Notes: generated from the sequence alone by a model not told the origin. A stretch of 44,032 bases of DNA from Aeromonas bivalvium (GCF_000819765.1 NZ_CDBT01000016.1:15311-59342); one strand, 5' to 3'. Counted from the stretch's first letter, positions 24,999-39,869 are shown. Numbers and translations: made by a program.

Positions 24999-25907
24999 TC
25001 AGGGCGCCGGATAGTACTTTTCCAGCAGGGCGGTGAGGATGGCCTGACTCTCGGGATCGGGCTCGCTGTCCACCTGCTCCTGGCGAAAGTGGAGCTGGAA
25101 GGCGCGCAGGGCATCCCGGCTCGGCGCATCCCACAGGCCAGTGGCGGGCAGATCATAGCCATAGCGGGCGAGGGCCTGCTGCCAGCGACCGGCATCCCAG
25201 CGGGCGGACGGGGAGCGCGCCAGCTCGGCGCGCAGGGCGGCAACCCGGGACTCATCGGGCCAGGCGCCGACGCCGTACTCGAAGTAGAGCCGTCGCCAGG
25301 GGAAGCGGGGACCGGGATCCAGCTTGCGGGTCGGCGCCACATCGCTGTGGGCCAGCACCTGGGTCGGCGCTATCCGGTAGCGGGCCACGAGGTCTCGTAC
25401 CAGGGCCCCCACGGCGGCGATCTGGGGTTCGGTGAACGGCTGCCAGTGACGGCGATCGATGGCCAGGTGCGCTTCCCGGGCATCGTAGCCCAGGTTGACT
25501 ATCTCTATGCCCAGGGAGCTGGCATTGAGCCCGGCCTGGTGATGCCAGCGGCTGCGCCCCGCATGCCAGGCTCGCTGGCTGTCCGGCACCAGCTGATAGA
25601 CGGGCAGGGGGGAGACGGTGGGCTCGCGGGGTACCAGATAGTGGGCGCTCACCTTGTGGCGGGCCCGGGTCAGCAGGCGCAGGGAGTTGGCGTCATCCTC
25701 GTCCGTGTAATGGAGGATGATGAAGGCGATGCGATCATCCTGGCTGGCACTGTGATGGCGGTGATCGAGGCGGTAACTGGCGGGCTGGCAGCCCTGCAGG
25801 GCGAGGATGACCAGCAGGAGCAGGGCCCAGGCAAGGGAGGGGCGCCGCGCCGCGCTCCCCACTCGGCCTGGGGGCCGATGCAGGGGAAGGAGCGATGGCG
25901 CGGCCAT
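24999..25907 (-). CDS. AmiD-like N-acetylmuramoyl-L-alanine amidase, lipoprotein
   Basis: A peptidoglycan amidase that removes peptides from (anhydro)muropeptides, anchored in the envelope. Of 302 residues, a hydrophobic segment ending LALQGC (lipobox) lies near residues 27-40. The Amidase_2 domain follows with zinc ligands in IILHYTDE, VLAHSDVAPTRKLDPGPRFPW and the EIVNLGYD strand. A C-terminal peptidoglycan-binding domain holds ALARYGYDLPATGLWDAPSRDALRAFQLHFR. E. coli AmiD (YbjR) has the same build and is an outer-membrane lipoprotein. The start is a little long before the signal peptide, so a later start is possible. The gene is 4 bp after yehS on the same strand. Confidence 0.88.
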   Translation of the reverse strand: MAAPSLLPLHRPPGRVGSAARRPSLAWALLLLVILALQGCQPASYRLDHRHHSASQDDRIAFIILHYTDEDDANSLRLLTRARHKVSAHYLVPREPTVSPLPVYQLVPDSQRAWHAGRSRWHHQAGLNASSLGIEIVNLGYDAREAHLAIDRRHWQPFTEPQIAAVGALVRDLVARYRIAPTQVLAHSDVAPTRKLDPGPRFPWRRLYFEYGVGAWPDESRVAALRAELARSPSARWDAGRWQQALARYGYDLPATGLWDAPSRDALRAFQLHFRQEQVDSEPDPESQAILTALLEKYYPAP

Positions 25908-25910
25908 GGC

Positions 25911-26390
25911 TCAGCCGCGCAGTTGTGCGGTCAGGCCGAGCAGGAAGTTGCGCAGGATCTGATCCCCGCAGTCCTGGTAATGCTTGTGATCCTTGGCGCG
26001 AAACAGGGCGCTCAGCTCGGACTTGGAGAGCTTGAAATTGGCGGCCTTGAGGGTGGCGAGCATCTCCTCTTCCTTGAAGTTCAGGGCGATACGCAGCTTC
26101 CTCAGGATGAGGTTGTTGTTGATCCGGTTGGGGATCTGCTGGGGCGGCGCGTCTTCTTTCACGCCGCGGCGCACGGCGATCATGCCGTCGAGGAACTGGC
26201 TGAGGGCCGAGTCCGGGCAGGCGGCAAAGCCCGCTTCCTGCTCTTCCCCTTCCTCGGCTTCCTTCATCAGCCAGCTGTGCAGCTGGGCGTGGCTGACAGT
26301 CAGATTGCCTTTGGCAAACATCTCGACCATCTGATCGTTGCTGATGTTGAGGGCGTAGCGCAGGCGACGCAGTATATCGTTGTTGGTCAT
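25911..26390 (-). CDS. yehS: YehS family protein (DUF1456), function unknown
   Basis: A small cytoplasmic protein of 159 residues (156 in E. coli YehS) made of two related repeats. Each begins with a similar motif: NNDILRRLRYALNISNDQMVEMF near the start and NNNLILRKLRIALNFKEEEMLATL after residue 80. The end DHKHYQDCGDQILRNFLLGL is typical. ATG 26390 has AGGAG at 5 bp. The family's role is not established to my knowledge. It sits between barA and amiD on the same strand, with 79 bp to barA, and may form an operon with amiD. Confidence 0.9.
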   Translation of the reverse strand: MTNNDILRRLRYALNISNDQMVEMFAKGNLTVSHAQLHSWLMKEAEEGEEQEAGFAACPDSALSQFLDGMIAVRRGVKEDAPPQQIPNRINNNLILRKLRIALNFKEEEMLATLKAANFKLSKSELSALFRAKDHKHYQDCGDQILRNFLLGLTAQLRG

Positions 26391-26469
26391 GGTGACTCCT
26401 GTAAAAGCGGGCAACTGTATCACTTGGCGGGGATGGCGTCAGAAAAAGCGCCGCCCTGCTGCCTCTTTG

Positions 26470-29174
<2,705 letters not shown>

Positions 29175-29178
<4 letters not shown>

Positions 29179-29255
29179 TGGAGAGCCCCCCCGATGAGCA
29201 GGGAGGACAATAGGGTAAATGAGCGAGGGCGGGCTCTCAGGCCGTATTTGGTCAT
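29175..29255 (-). CDS. Small frame upstream of barA that copies the barA N-terminus, 26 codons
   Basis: The frame begins MTKYGLRAR, exactly as BarA does, continues with FTLLSSLLIGG against FTILPTLIIGG in BarA, and stops in an ATGA overlap with the barA start. The repeat offset is 77 bp. Over the first 69 bases 52 are identical, and five of the twelve changed codons are synonymous, so the copy is old or came from a diverged source. It may act as a leader frame coupled to barA, or be an inert scar. Confidence 0.4.
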
Positions 29256-29331
29256 ACTATTATTCTTGTGGGACAATAGCCTGCTGCAGATTCCACAATC
29301 ATGACATAGCCACCTATAGGCACCAAGTTTT

Positions 29332-30654
29332 ATGGCCCAGTTTTTCAAGCCCCAAAAGAAATCCATCCAGCCCCAACGCATTGAATTTACGGTAGACAGT
29401 CTGGACCATCACTGTGTCGGCATCGGCCGCCATCAGGGCAAGGCCATCTTCGTCGAAGGGGCGCTGCCCGGCGAGCGGGTCAAGGCTCGCATCGTCGATG
29501 ACAAGAAGCACTATGGCCACGGTGCCTTGCAGCAGGTGGTACAGCCAGCCGACAACCGCATCCCTCCCTTCTGCGACCATTACCGCGAATGTGGTGGTTG
29601 CAATGCCCAGCACATGTCCCAGGCCGACCAGCAAACGGCCAAGCAGGCCGGGCTGGTCAGTCTGTTCGAGCGCCTTGGCAACATCCAGGCGCCCGCCCTG
29701 GCTCCGGTGCTGAGCGGGGAATCCCGTGCCTATCGCCGAGTCTGTCGCCTGGCCATCAAGTTTGACAAGAACGGCCGCTGCACTCGGGTCGGCTTTCGTC
29801 GTCGTCAATCCAGCGACCTGGTGGAGATAGGGGCTTGCCCCGTGCTGGTCGATCCGCTCTCGGCCCTGATCACGCCGCTGCGCGAGTGTCTCAACCGCCT
29901 CAAGAGCCAGCGGGAGCTGGGCCATGCGGAGCTCATCCAGGCCGAGCAAGGGATCCTGATGCTGCTGCGTCATACCGGTCGCCCCAACGAGGCGGATCGC
30001 GCCCTGCTGGTGGCGTTTGCCCAGGCCCAGGGGATTGATCTCTACCTGCAGGCGGCCGATGAGCGCATCGAGCCCCTGAGCCAGCAGTTTGAGCCCGCTT
30101 ACTCGTTGGATGGCCTGACTCTTGCGTTTGCTCCCGCTGACTTCATCCAGATCAATGGCGGCATCAATCAGGCCATGGTGGCCCAGGCCATCGACTGGCT
30201 CGGCGTCGGTGCCGGTGACAAGGTGCTGGATCTGTTCTGCGGCATAGGCAACTTCACCCTGCCTCTGGCGCGCAAGGCCCGTGAAGTGGTCGGGGTGGAA
30301 GGGGAGCTTGCCATGGTGGCTCGGGCCAGCCAGAACGCAAAGCGCAATGGCATCGACAATGCCCGCTTCTACAAGGCGGATTTGAGTGGCGACATCGCCG
30401 GCATGTCCTGGGCCCGGGAAGGGTTCGATCTGGTGCTGCTGGATCCCGCGCGACCCGGTGCGCTGGAGGTGATGGACCATGTGGTGAAACTTTCCCCCAG
30501 GCGGGTGGTCTACGTTTCCTGCAATCCGGTCACCCTGGCCCGGGACAGCAAGGTGCTGGTGGAGGGGGGTTATCGTCTCAGCCGCCTCGGCATGCTGGAC
30601 ATGTTCCCCCATACCGGTCATCTCGAATCCATGGCGTTGTTCGAGCTGGGATGA
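29332..30654 (+). CDS. rlmD: 23S rRNA (uracil(1939)-C5)-methyltransferase RlmD
   Basis: Makes 5-methyluridine at position 1939 of 23S rRNA using S-adenosylmethionine. The 440 residues show an N-terminal TRAM domain (FTVDSLDHHCVGIGRHQGK), the iron-sulfur cysteine set CDHYRECGGC with a later cysteine in EIGACPVLV, the SAM site VLDLFCGIGNFTLPLA and the catalytic-loop cysteine in YVSCNPVTLARD. The end HTGHLESMALFELG is standard. It is divergent from barA and followed by relA, the conserved barA-rlmD-relA-mazG order of many gammaproteobacteria. Confidence 0.96.
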   Translation: MAQFFKPQKKSIQPQRIEFTVDSLDHHCVGIGRHQGKAIFVEGALPGERVKARIVDDKKHYGHGALQQVVQPADNRIPPFCDHYRECGGCNAQHMSQADQQTAKQAGLVSLFERLGNIQAPALAPVLSGESRAYRRVCRLAIKFDKNGRCTRVGFRRRQSSDLVEIGACPVLVDPLSALITPLRECLNRLKSQRELGHAELIQAEQGILMLLRHTGRPNEADRALLVAFAQAQGIDLYLQAADERIEPLSQQFEPAYSLDGLTLAFAPADFIQINGGINQAMVAQAIDWLGVGAGDKVLDLFCGIGNFTLPLARKAREVVGVEGELAMVARASQNAKRNGIDNARFYKADLSGDIAGMSWAREGFDLVLLDPARPGALEVMDHVVKLSPRRVVYVSCNPVTLARDSKVLVEGGYRLSRLGMLDMFPHTGHLESMALFELG

Positions 30655-30806
30655 ATGCAGTAATCTGATGCCTCGCCGGGAGAACAACGGTGGTCGGCCA
30701 GCTACGCCGGCTTGAAATCGGGTTGTTGCGTCCCCATTTGAGGCGAGTCTCGTCAAAGTGCGGGGTCAGGTGCTAGCCTGGGCCCCAACAATTAAGGATT
30801 GATACC

Positions 30807-33014
30807 ATGGTTGCGGTTCGCGATATTCACTTGAAAGACAACTTCACCCTGGATGAGTGGGTCAGCTCCCTCTCCCTCGGTGAGGCTGAAAAGGATCAGC
30901 TGCGAACCGCATACCAGTATTGCGTGAGCCAGGGGGAGGAAGCACTCACCTCCCGCCTGCTGGTGCGCGGTGTGGAGATGGTGGGCATCCTGATGATGCT
31001 CAACATGGATGTCGCCACCCTCAAGGCGGCCATCCTCTACCCCTTCGTCGAGGCGGGCCTGATCCCGGCGGCCCGGATGGAGGAGGATTTTGGCTCCAAG
31101 ATCGCCAAGCTGGTGGAAGGGGTGCTGGAGATGGAAGCCATCCGCTCCCTGCAGACCTTGCACCGCAGCGAAACTTCCCCGGAGCAGGTGGACAATGTGC
31201 GGCGCATGTTGCTCGCCATGGTGGAGGATGTGCGCGCCGTGGTGATCAAGCTGGCGGAGCGGATCGCCTGCCTGCGGGAGGCCAAGCTGGCGGATGAGGA
31301 GACCCGGGTGCTGATGGCCCAGGAGATCACCAACATCTATGCGCCCTTGGCCAACCGGCTCGGCATAGGTCAGCTCAAGTGGGAACTCGAGGATCTGGCC
31401 TTTCGCTACCTGCACCCGGAGACCTACAAGCAGATTGCCAAACAGCTCGACGAGAAGCGACTCGATCGGGAGCGCTATATCCGCGAGTTCGTGCAGTCCC
31501 TGCGCGATGCCCTTGCCGAGGCCGGTGTCGAGGCGGAAGTCTACGGCCGCCCGAAACACATCTACAGCATCTGGCGCAAGATGCAGAAGAAGCATCTCGA
31601 ATTCAACGAACTGTTCGACGTGCGCGCGGTGCGGGTCATCACCAAGCGGCTGCAGGACTGCTATGCGGCGCTCGGTATAGTTCACACCCATTTCCACCAC
31701 ATTCCCCGCGAGTTTGACGACTATGTCGCCAACCCCAAGCCCAACGGTTATCAATCCATCCATACCGTGGTGGTGGGCAACGAGGGCAAGGCGGTGGAGA
31801 TCCAGATCCGTACCGACCAGATGCACCAGGATGCCGAGCTCGGCGTCGCCGCCCACTGGCGCTACAAGGAAGGGGCCCAGGCCAGCAAGACCACCAATTT
31901 CGAAGACAAGATCGAGTGGCTGCGCAAGCTGCTCGCCTGGCAGGAAGATCTCTCCGAGAGCGGCTCCCTGCTCGAGGATCTGCGCAGCCAGGTGTTCGAG
32001 GAGCGGGTCTATGTGTTCACTCCTAAGGGGGATGTCATCGACCTGCCCGCCGGCGCGACACCCCTCGATTTTGCCTATCACGTCCACAGCATGATCGGCC
32101 ACCGCTGCATCGGCACCAAGATAGATGGCCGCATCGTGCCCTTCACCTATACGCTGCAGACCGGTGATCAGGTGGAGGTGATCACCCAGAAGGAGCCGAA
32201 CCCGAGCCGCGACTGGATGAACCCGAATGCCGGTTTCCTGCGTTCCAGCCGTGCCCGTGCCAAGGTCGCCACCTGGTTTCGCAAGCTGGATCGGGACAAG
32301 AATGTCGCCGCCGGCAAGGAGCTGCTCGACAAGGAGCTGGACAGACACAATCTCACCCTCTCCAAGGTGGACAAGGTGGTGCTGGAGCGATTCAATGCCG
32401 AGGAGCTCGACGATCTGCTGGCGGGGATCGGCAGCGGCGACATCCGCATCAACCAGCTGCTCAACTACCTTGACACCCGCTACAACAAGCCGACGGCGGA
32501 GGAGGAAGATCGCCGCCTGCTGGCGAAGCTGGAGCAGAAGGCCAATACGCCGTTCCGACCCAAGCCCAAGGATCACATCGTGGTGGAAGGGGTGGGCAAC
32601 CTGATGACCCACATCGCCCGCTGCTGCCAGCCGATCCCGGGGGATGCCATCCAGGGCTTCATCACCATGGGGCGTGGCGTCTCCATCCACAGGGACGACT
32701 GCGAGCAGCTCAAGGAGCTGTCCCGTCGCAACCCGGAACGACTGATCGATGCGGTGTGGGGGGAGAACTACTCCGGCGGCTATGGCCTCACCATCCGCAT
32801 CCTCTCCAATGACAGATCCGGTCTGCTGCGAGACATCACCACAGTGCTCGCCAACGAGAAGATCAACGTCATGGGGGTGCGCTCGCGCTCCAACGTCAAG
32901 GATCAGACCGCCGAGATCGACATGGAGCTGGAGATCTACAACATCAATGCCTTCAATCGGGCCCTGGCCAAGCTCAGCCAGCTCAACGACGTGATCAGCG
33001 CCAAGCGCCTCTGA
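30807..33014 (+). CDS. relA: GTP pyrophosphokinase RelA ((p)ppGpp synthetase I)
   Basis: Makes (p)ppGpp on ribosomes that hold uncharged tRNA. The 735 residues show MVAVRDIH at the start, a degenerate hydrolase region (no HD pair seen), the synthetase domain with VYGRPKHIYSIWRKMQKK, FDVRAVRVI and YQSIHTVV, the EFDD motif that marks RelA rather than SpoT, the TGS domain RVYVFTPKGDVIDLPAGATPLDFAY, a zinc-finger-like ARCCQPIPGD and a C-terminal ACT domain NDRSGLLRDITTVLANEKINV. TAAGGA lies before the ATG. The 152 bp upstream is GC-rich, with no clear promoter seen. A terminator-like hairpin follows. Confidence 0.97.
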   Translation: MVAVRDIHLKDNFTLDEWVSSLSLGEAEKDQLRTAYQYCVSQGEEALTSRLLVRGVEMVGILMMLNMDVATLKAAILYPFVEAGLIPAARMEEDFGSKIAKLVEGVLEMEAIRSLQTLHRSETSPEQVDNVRRMLLAMVEDVRAVVIKLAERIACLREAKLADEETRVLMAQEITNIYAPLANRLGIGQLKWELEDLAFRYLHPETYKQIAKQLDEKRLDRERYIREFVQSLRDALAEAGVEAEVYGRPKHIYSIWRKMQKKHLEFNELFDVRAVRVITKRLQDCYAALGIVHTHFHHIPREFDDYVANPKPNGYQSIHTVVVGNEGKAVEIQIRTDQMHQDAELGVAAHWRYKEGAQASKTTNFEDKIEWLRKLLAWQEDLSESGSLLEDLRSQVFEERVYVFTPKGDVIDLPAGATPLDFAYHVHSMIGHRCIGTKIDGRIVPFTYTLQTGDQVEVITQKEPNPSRDWMNPNAGFLRSSRARAKVATWFRKLDRDKNVAAGKELLDKELDRHNLTLSKVDKVVLERFNAEELDDLLAGIGSGDIRINQLLNYLDTRYNKPTAEEEDRRLLAKLEQKANTPFRPKPKDHIVVEGVGNLMTHIARCCQPIPGDAIQGFITMGRGVSIHRDDCEQLKELSRRNPERLIDAVWGENYSGGYGLTIRILSNDRSGLLRDITTVLANEKINVMGVRSRSNVKDQTAEIDMELEIYNINAFNRALAKLSQLNDVISAKRL

Positions 33015-33030
33015 TCGCTGATAAAAAGTG

Positions 33031-33057
33031 ACCGGCCCCTGTGGCCGGTTGTTCTTT
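33031..33057 (+). terminator. Terminator after relA
   Basis: ACCGGCC (33031-33037) pairs with GGCCGGT (33043-33049) around CCTGT, followed by TGTTCTTT. It starts 17 bp after the relA stop and 63 bp before mazG. Confidence 0.7.
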
Positions 33058-33093
33058 ATGAACCTTCTTGAACGAATCGAAAGCGAAGATCCC

Positions 33094-33891
33094 ATGTCCC
33101 AACGTTACGACCTCCCACAATTGCTCGAAATCATGGCTCGCCTGCGGGATCCGCAAGGGGGTTGCCCCTGGGATCTCAAGCAGAGTTTCCAGACCATAGT
33201 GCCCCACACCCTCGAAGAAGCCTATGAGGTGGCCGACGCCATCGAGACCGAAGATTGGCAAGGTTTGAAGGGGGAGCTCGGGGATCTGCTGTTCCAGGTG
33301 GTCTTCTACGCCCAGATCGGCAAGGAGCAGGGGCTGTTTGATTTCGCCGACATCGTCGATGCGGTGAGCGAGAAGCTGATCCGCCGCCACCCCCACGTCT
33401 TCTCCGATGCCGATCTTGGCGACGAGCAGGCGGTGAAAGCGAACTGGGAGGCAGAGAAAGCCAAGGAGCGGGCGGCGCGCGACAAAGAGAGTGTGCTGGA
33501 CGATATCCCTCTCTCGCTGCCCGCCCTGACCCGGGCCGCCAAGATCCAGAAGCGCTGCGCCAGCGTCGGTTTCGACTGGAAGACGCTCGGCCCTGTGGTG
33601 GACAAGATCCACGAAGAGCTGGACGAGGTGATGGAAGAGGCGCTGATGGCCGATGTGGACGAGGCGCGGGTGAGTGACGAGCTCGGCGATCTGCTGTTTG
33701 CCACCGTCAACCTGGTGCGCCATCTGGGCAAGGATCCGGAGCAGGTGCTGCGGGGCGCCAATGCCAAGTTCGAGCGCCGCTTTCGTCAGGTTGAGCAGTT
33801 TATCGCCGCCGAAGGGCTCAAGATGACCGACTGTTCCCTGGAAAAACTCGATGGGGCCTGGGACAGAGCCAAGCAAACCGAGCAAAGTTGA
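33094..33891 (+). CDS. mazG: Nucleoside triphosphate pyrophosphohydrolase MazG
   Basis: Hydrolyses nucleoside triphosphates to monophosphates and is linked to lowering (p)ppGpp after starvation. The chosen ATG gives 265 residues (263 in E. coli). Both MazG domains are present: the first with [28 protein letters not shown] and [14 protein letters not shown], the second with [23 protein letters not shown] and [17 protein letters not shown]. Upstream in-frame ATG 33058 lies in the tail of the relA terminator and has no ribosome site. It sits directly after relA, as in E. coli, although the mazEF pair between them there is absent here. Confidence 0.94.
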   Translation: MSQRYDLPQLLEIMARLRDPQGGCPWDLKQSFQTIVPHTLEEAYEVADAIETEDWQGLKGELGDLLFQVVFYAQIGKEQGLFDFADIVDAVSEKLIRRHPHVFSDADLGDEQAVKANWEAEKAKERAARDKESVLDDIPLSLPALTRAAKIQKRCASVGFDWKTLGPVVDKIHEELDEVMEEALMADVDEARVSDELGDLLFATVNLVRHLGKDPEQVLRGANAKFERRFRQVEQFIAAEGLKMTDCSLEKLDGAWDRAKQTEQS

Positions 33892-33937
33892 TTTGGCGCA
33901 AGGCGCCTGGCGTGCGGGCCTGATAGATTTTTGTTCA

Positions 33938-33966
33938 TTGTTTGGGAGAGGGGGTTTTGGTATACT
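33938..33966 (+). promoter_or_regulatory. Candidate sigma-70 promoter of pyrG
   Basis: TTGTTT (33938-33943), 17 bp, then TATACT (33961-33966), a strong -10 box, 66 bp before the pyrG start. A small hairpin GGCGC-AAG-GCGCC (33896-33908) just after the mazG stop separates the units. Confidence 0.6.
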
Positions 33967-34014
33967 GTTTCCCCGTCCTGCTTCATCCCCGAAGCACCCC
34001 TTAAAAATCCCTAA

Positions 34015-37061
<3,047 letters not shown>

Positions 37062-37086
37062 TTCCAGCCGTCCTTCCACCGCTCAA

Positions 37087-37113
37087 AACCCCGCCACCTC
37101 GGCGGGGTTTTTT
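37087..37113 (+). terminator. Terminator after eno
   Basis: AACCCCGCC (37087-37095) pairs perfectly with GGCGGGGTT (37101-37109) around ACCTC, followed by further T residues. Confidence 0.92.
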
Positions 37114-37181
37114 CATTCCCGGGGGCACCGCACGGCTTTTCTGTGCCGGTCGGTGCGCGGATGTGTCTGCTTTCTTTTGTC

Positions 37182-37201
37182 TTTCCCGCGAATATGGGAA
37201 A
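37182..37201. promoter_or_regulatory. Short dyad before ftsB
   Basis: TTTCCC and GGGAAA flank an 8-bp centre, 28 bp before the ftsB start. It lies in the likely promoter region after the eno terminator and could be a binding site or a chance dyad. Confidence 0.25.
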
Positions 37202-37228
37202 CTAAGCCGCTTGATGGAGACCTAGTGC

Positions 37229-37537
37229 ATGCGGCTATTCACCCTGATCCTGTTCCTCCTGCTGGGAGGCCTGCAATACCACCTCTGGCTGGGGAAAAAC
37301 GGCCTGTCCGATTACCAAGAGAGGTCCGATGCCATTGCTCGGCAAGAGCAGGACAATCAGGCGCTCAAGGAACGTAATAATTTGATTTACCGCGAGATAG
37401 ACGATCTGACATCCGGCCTTGAGGCGATCGAAGAGCTGGCGCGCAACGATCTCGGTTATATCAAGCAGGGGGAGACCTTCTACCGGATCATCCCGAATAA
37501 GCAGGATGAGCCTGCCGACGGTGACACGGATGAGTGA
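37229..37537 (+). CDS. ftsB: Cell division protein FtsB
   Basis: A bitopic inner-membrane protein that forms the FtsQLB complex and gates septal wall synthesis. The 102 residues have a short N-terminus, one membrane helix (about 3-20, LFTLILFLLLGGLQYHLW), then a coiled coil of charged heptads (QERSDAIARQEQDNQALKERN) and the conserved EELARNDLGYIKQGETFYRII. The tail is acidic. It overlaps ispD by eight bases, the conserved ftsB-ispD arrangement. Confidence 0.95.
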   Translation: MRLFTLILFLLLGGLQYHLWLGKNGLSDYQERSDAIARQEQDNQALKERNNLIYREIDDLTSGLEAIEELARNDLGYIKQGETFYRIIPNKQDEPADGDTDE

Positions 37538-38243
37538 AGCCGCCTCACCGGGTCTGACGGCCGTGGTGCCTGCCGCCGGCATCGGCAGCCGCATGGGAGC
37601 CTCCTGCCCCAAGCAGTACCTGCCGTTGGCAGGCAAGACGATTTTGGAACACACCCTGGACGCTCTTCTGAGCCACTCGGCCATTGCCCAGGTCATAGTC
37701 GCACTGGCGCCTAATGATACCTGGTTCGAGACCCTGTCCGTGGCGAGGGATCCGCGTATCCTGCGGGTTCAGGGCGGCGCGGAGCGCGCTTACTCTGTGC
37801 TCAACGCCCTTCATGTGACGACGGGACCGTGGGTGCTGGTCCATGATGCGGCGCGCCCCTGCCTGACCCATGGCGACCTCGATGAGTTGATCGCCGCCGC
37901 CATGGGCAGTGGCGGCGCCATCCTCGGCAGCCGGGTGCGCGACACCATGAAACGCACCGACGGGGCAGGCAACATAGTGGCGACCGTCGATCGCGACGGC
38001 TTGTGGCATGCCCTGACGCCGCAGATGTTTCCCACCGGCACCCTGAAGCGGGCGCTGGAAGAGGGACTGGCCCTGGGCGCCCTCATCACGGACGAAGCCT
38101 CCGCCATGGAGCGCGCCGGTTTTACCGTGAAGATGGTGGAGGGGCGTGCCGACAACATCAAGGTGACCCGCCCGGAAGATCTCTCCCTGGCCGAGCTCTT
38201 TTTACAGCAACAGAGTGCGCGCCAGCAGGCGCGACCCGATTGA
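37530..38243 (+). CDS. ispD: 2-C-methyl-D-erythritol 4-phosphate cytidylyltransferase
   Basis: Couples methylerythritol phosphate to CTP in the MEP isoprenoid pathway. The 237 residues carry the nucleotide-binding VPAAGIGSRMGASCPKQYLPL, the HDAARPCLTHGDLD motif, VRDTMKR and the C-terminal VEGRADNIKVTRPEDL. ATG 37530 lies inside the end of ftsB; earlier in-frame codons such as ATG 37506 are within ftsB and less likely. It precedes ispF, with which it works two steps apart in the same pathway. Confidence 0.96.
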   Translation: MSEAASPGLTAVVPAAGIGSRMGASCPKQYLPLAGKTILEHTLDALLSHSAIAQVIVALAPNDTWFETLSVARDPRILRVQGGAERAYSVLNALHVTTGPWVLVHDAARPCLTHGDLDELIAAAMGSGGAILGSRVRDTMKRTDGAGNIVATVDRDGLWHALTPQMFPTGTLKRALEEGLALGALITDEASAMERAGFTVKMVEGRADNIKVTRPEDLSLAELFLQQQSARQQARPD

Positions 38244-38260
38244 CCCGCAGAGGGGCCCGC

Positions 38261-38326
38261 ATGATCCGCATTGGACATGATTTTGATGAGACAGATTTCT
38301 GTGTATTGAGGGGGGATCAGGCATGA
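38261..38326 (+). CDS. Small frame before ispF that copies the ispF N-terminus, 21 codons
   Basis: The frame starts [13 protein letters not shown], where IspF starts [13 protein letters not shown], and ends in an ATGA overlap with the ispF start, 62 bp later. The first 28 bases of each copy (38261-38288 and 38323-38350) match at 24 positions. The metal-binding histidine of IspF is missing in the copy. It may be a coupled leader frame or a scar. Confidence 0.4.
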   Translation: MIRIGHDFDETDFCVLRGDQA

Positions 38327-38799
38327 TGCGAATTGGACATGGTTTTGACGTGCACAAGTTCGGGGGCGTGGGCCCCTGTATGCTGGGTGGGGTCGCTGTT
38401 CCCTACGAACAGGGACTGCTGGCCCACTCCGATGGGGATGTGGTGCTGCATGCGGTGAGCGATGCCCTGCTCGGGGCCATAGGGGCCGGTGACATCGGCC
38501 GCCATTTCCCCGATACTGCCGCGCAATTCAAGGATATCGACAGCCGGATCCTGCTGCGGGACGTGTTTGCCCGAGTACAAGAGGCGGGCTACGCCATCGG
38601 CAACCTGGACGTGACCATCATAGCCCAGGCCCCCAAGATGGCGCCCCATATCGATGCCATGTGCGCGGTACTGGCCACCGATCTGCAATGTGATTTGAAC
38701 CGGGTGAACGTCAAGGCGACCACCACAGAACAACTCGGGTTTACGGGGCGCAAGGAAGGCATTGCCACCGAAGCCGTCGTCTTATTGGTAAGAACATAA
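38323..38799 (+). CDS. ispF: 2-C-methyl-D-erythritol 2,4-cyclodiphosphate synthase
   Basis: Forms the cyclic diphosphate intermediate of the MEP pathway, releasing CMP. The 158 residues match the family. The zinc site is in [12 protein letters not shown] (Asp9, His11), followed by [26 protein letters not shown], the second conserved block HFPDT and the end [25 protein letters not shown]. The second ATG (codon 2) is an alternative start that matches E. coli. truD begins inside its stop codon. Confidence 0.97.
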   Translation: MMRIGHGFDVHKFGGVGPCMLGGVAVPYEQGLLAHSDGDVVLHAVSDALLGAIGAGDIGRHFPDTAAQFKDIDSRILLRDVFARVQEAGYAIGNLDVTIIAQAPKMAPHIDAMCAVLATDLQCDLNRVNVKATTTEQLGFTGRKEGIATEAVVLLVRT

Positions 38800-39869
38800 T
38801 GCTGCAACAACTCGCATACCTGCACGGCGCCCCCACCGCCCGTGGCATCCTCAAGGCCGAGGCCGCTGATTTCATGGTGGTCGAGGATCTGGGCTTCGAA
38901 CCCTGCGGCGAGGGGGAGCATATCTTCGTCCGGGTGCGCAAAACCGGCGAGAATACCGCCTGGGTCGCCGGCTTGCTGGCCGATGCGGCCGGGGTTGCCC
39001 GCAATGCGGTGACCTGGGCTGGGCTCAAAGATCGCCACGCGGTGACTGAACAGTGGTTCGGGATCCACCTGCCGGGCAAGGGTGAACCGGATCTGTCGGT
39101 CATCGAGAGCGACAGCATCCAGGTCCTGCAGACCAGACGCCACAACAAGAAGCTGCGGGTCGGTTATCTCAAGGGCAACCACTTCCGCCTGCGCCTCACC
39201 GGGCTCGAACAGTCCGAGGGGCTGGAGGCCCGGCTGCAGGCCATCGCCACCCAGGGGGTGCCGAACTACTATGGCGAGCAGCGCTTTGGCCGCGGCGGCA
39301 ACAACCTGGAGGCGGCCAAGGCGATGTTCGCCGGCAAGCGCATCAAGGATCGCAACAAGCGCTCCCTCTATCTCTCCGCCGCCCGCAGCATGTTGTTCAA
39401 CGCCATCGTCAGCGCCCGCATCGAGCAGGGGCTGGCCAGCCAGCTGCTGGCCGGCGACTGCCTGATGCTGAGGGGCAGCCACTCCATCTTCAGCGAAGAG
39501 AGTGTGACCCCCGAGCTGGAGGCGCGGCTCGCCTCCGGCGACGTGCAGCTCACCGCCCCCCAGTGGGGCCGTGGCCGACTGGCGAGCCAGGGCGCCGCCG
39601 CCGAGTTCGAACAAGGGGTGCTGGCCCCTTACGGCGAGTGGTGCGAGGGGCTGGAGAAGGCCGGGCTGGATCAGGACAGGCGTCCGCTGCTGCTCAAGCC
39701 GGAGCAGATGAGCTGGCAGCTGGATGATGCGGCGCTGACCCTGTCGTTCTTCCTGCCGGCCGGGGCGTTTGCCACCAGCCTGGTACGCGAGCTGATGCTG
39801 GCCGAAGAGGCCGACCATGGCTTCAAGGGTCAGGCGGATGGCAATGATCTGCAACCTGCGCAGTCATGA
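38799..39869 (+). CDS. truD: tRNA pseudouridine(13) synthase TruD
   Basis: Makes pseudouridine at position 13 of tRNA-Glu. The 356 residues have the family signature AGLKDRHAVTEQWF, with the catalytic aspartate in GLKDR, then NHFRLRLTG, VPNYYGEQRFGRGGNN, and the inserted TRUD domain after RSMLFNAIVSARI. Its ATG uses the last A of the ispF stop (TAATG), so the pair is translationally coupled. surE follows 44 bp later, the conserved ispDF-truD-surE-pcm order. Confidence 0.96.
   Translation: MLQQLAYLHGAPTARGILKAEAADFMVVEDLGFEPCGEGEHIFVRVRKTGENTAWVAGLLADAAGVARNAVTWAGLKDRHAVTEQWFGIHLPGKGEPDLSVIESDSIQVLQTRRHNKKLRVGYLKGNHFRLRLTGLEQSEGLEARLQAIATQGVPNYYGEQRFGRGGNNLEAAKAMFAGKRIKDRNKRSLYLSAARSMLFNAIVSARIEQGLASQLLAGDCLMLRGSHSIFSEESVTPELEARLASGDVQLTAPQWGRGRLASQGAAAEFEQGVLAPYGEWCEGLEKAGLDQDRRPLLLKPEQMSWQLDDAALTLSFFLPAGAFATSLVRELMLAEEADHGFKGQADGNDLQPAQS

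Noticed and set aside
33058..33093. In-frame extension of mazG ([12 protein letters not shown]) that slightly resembles the later [11 protein letters not shown] segment, as a possible further head echo
   Set aside because: The likeness is too short and imperfect at the DNA level, and the extension begins inside the tail of the relA terminator without a ribosome site.
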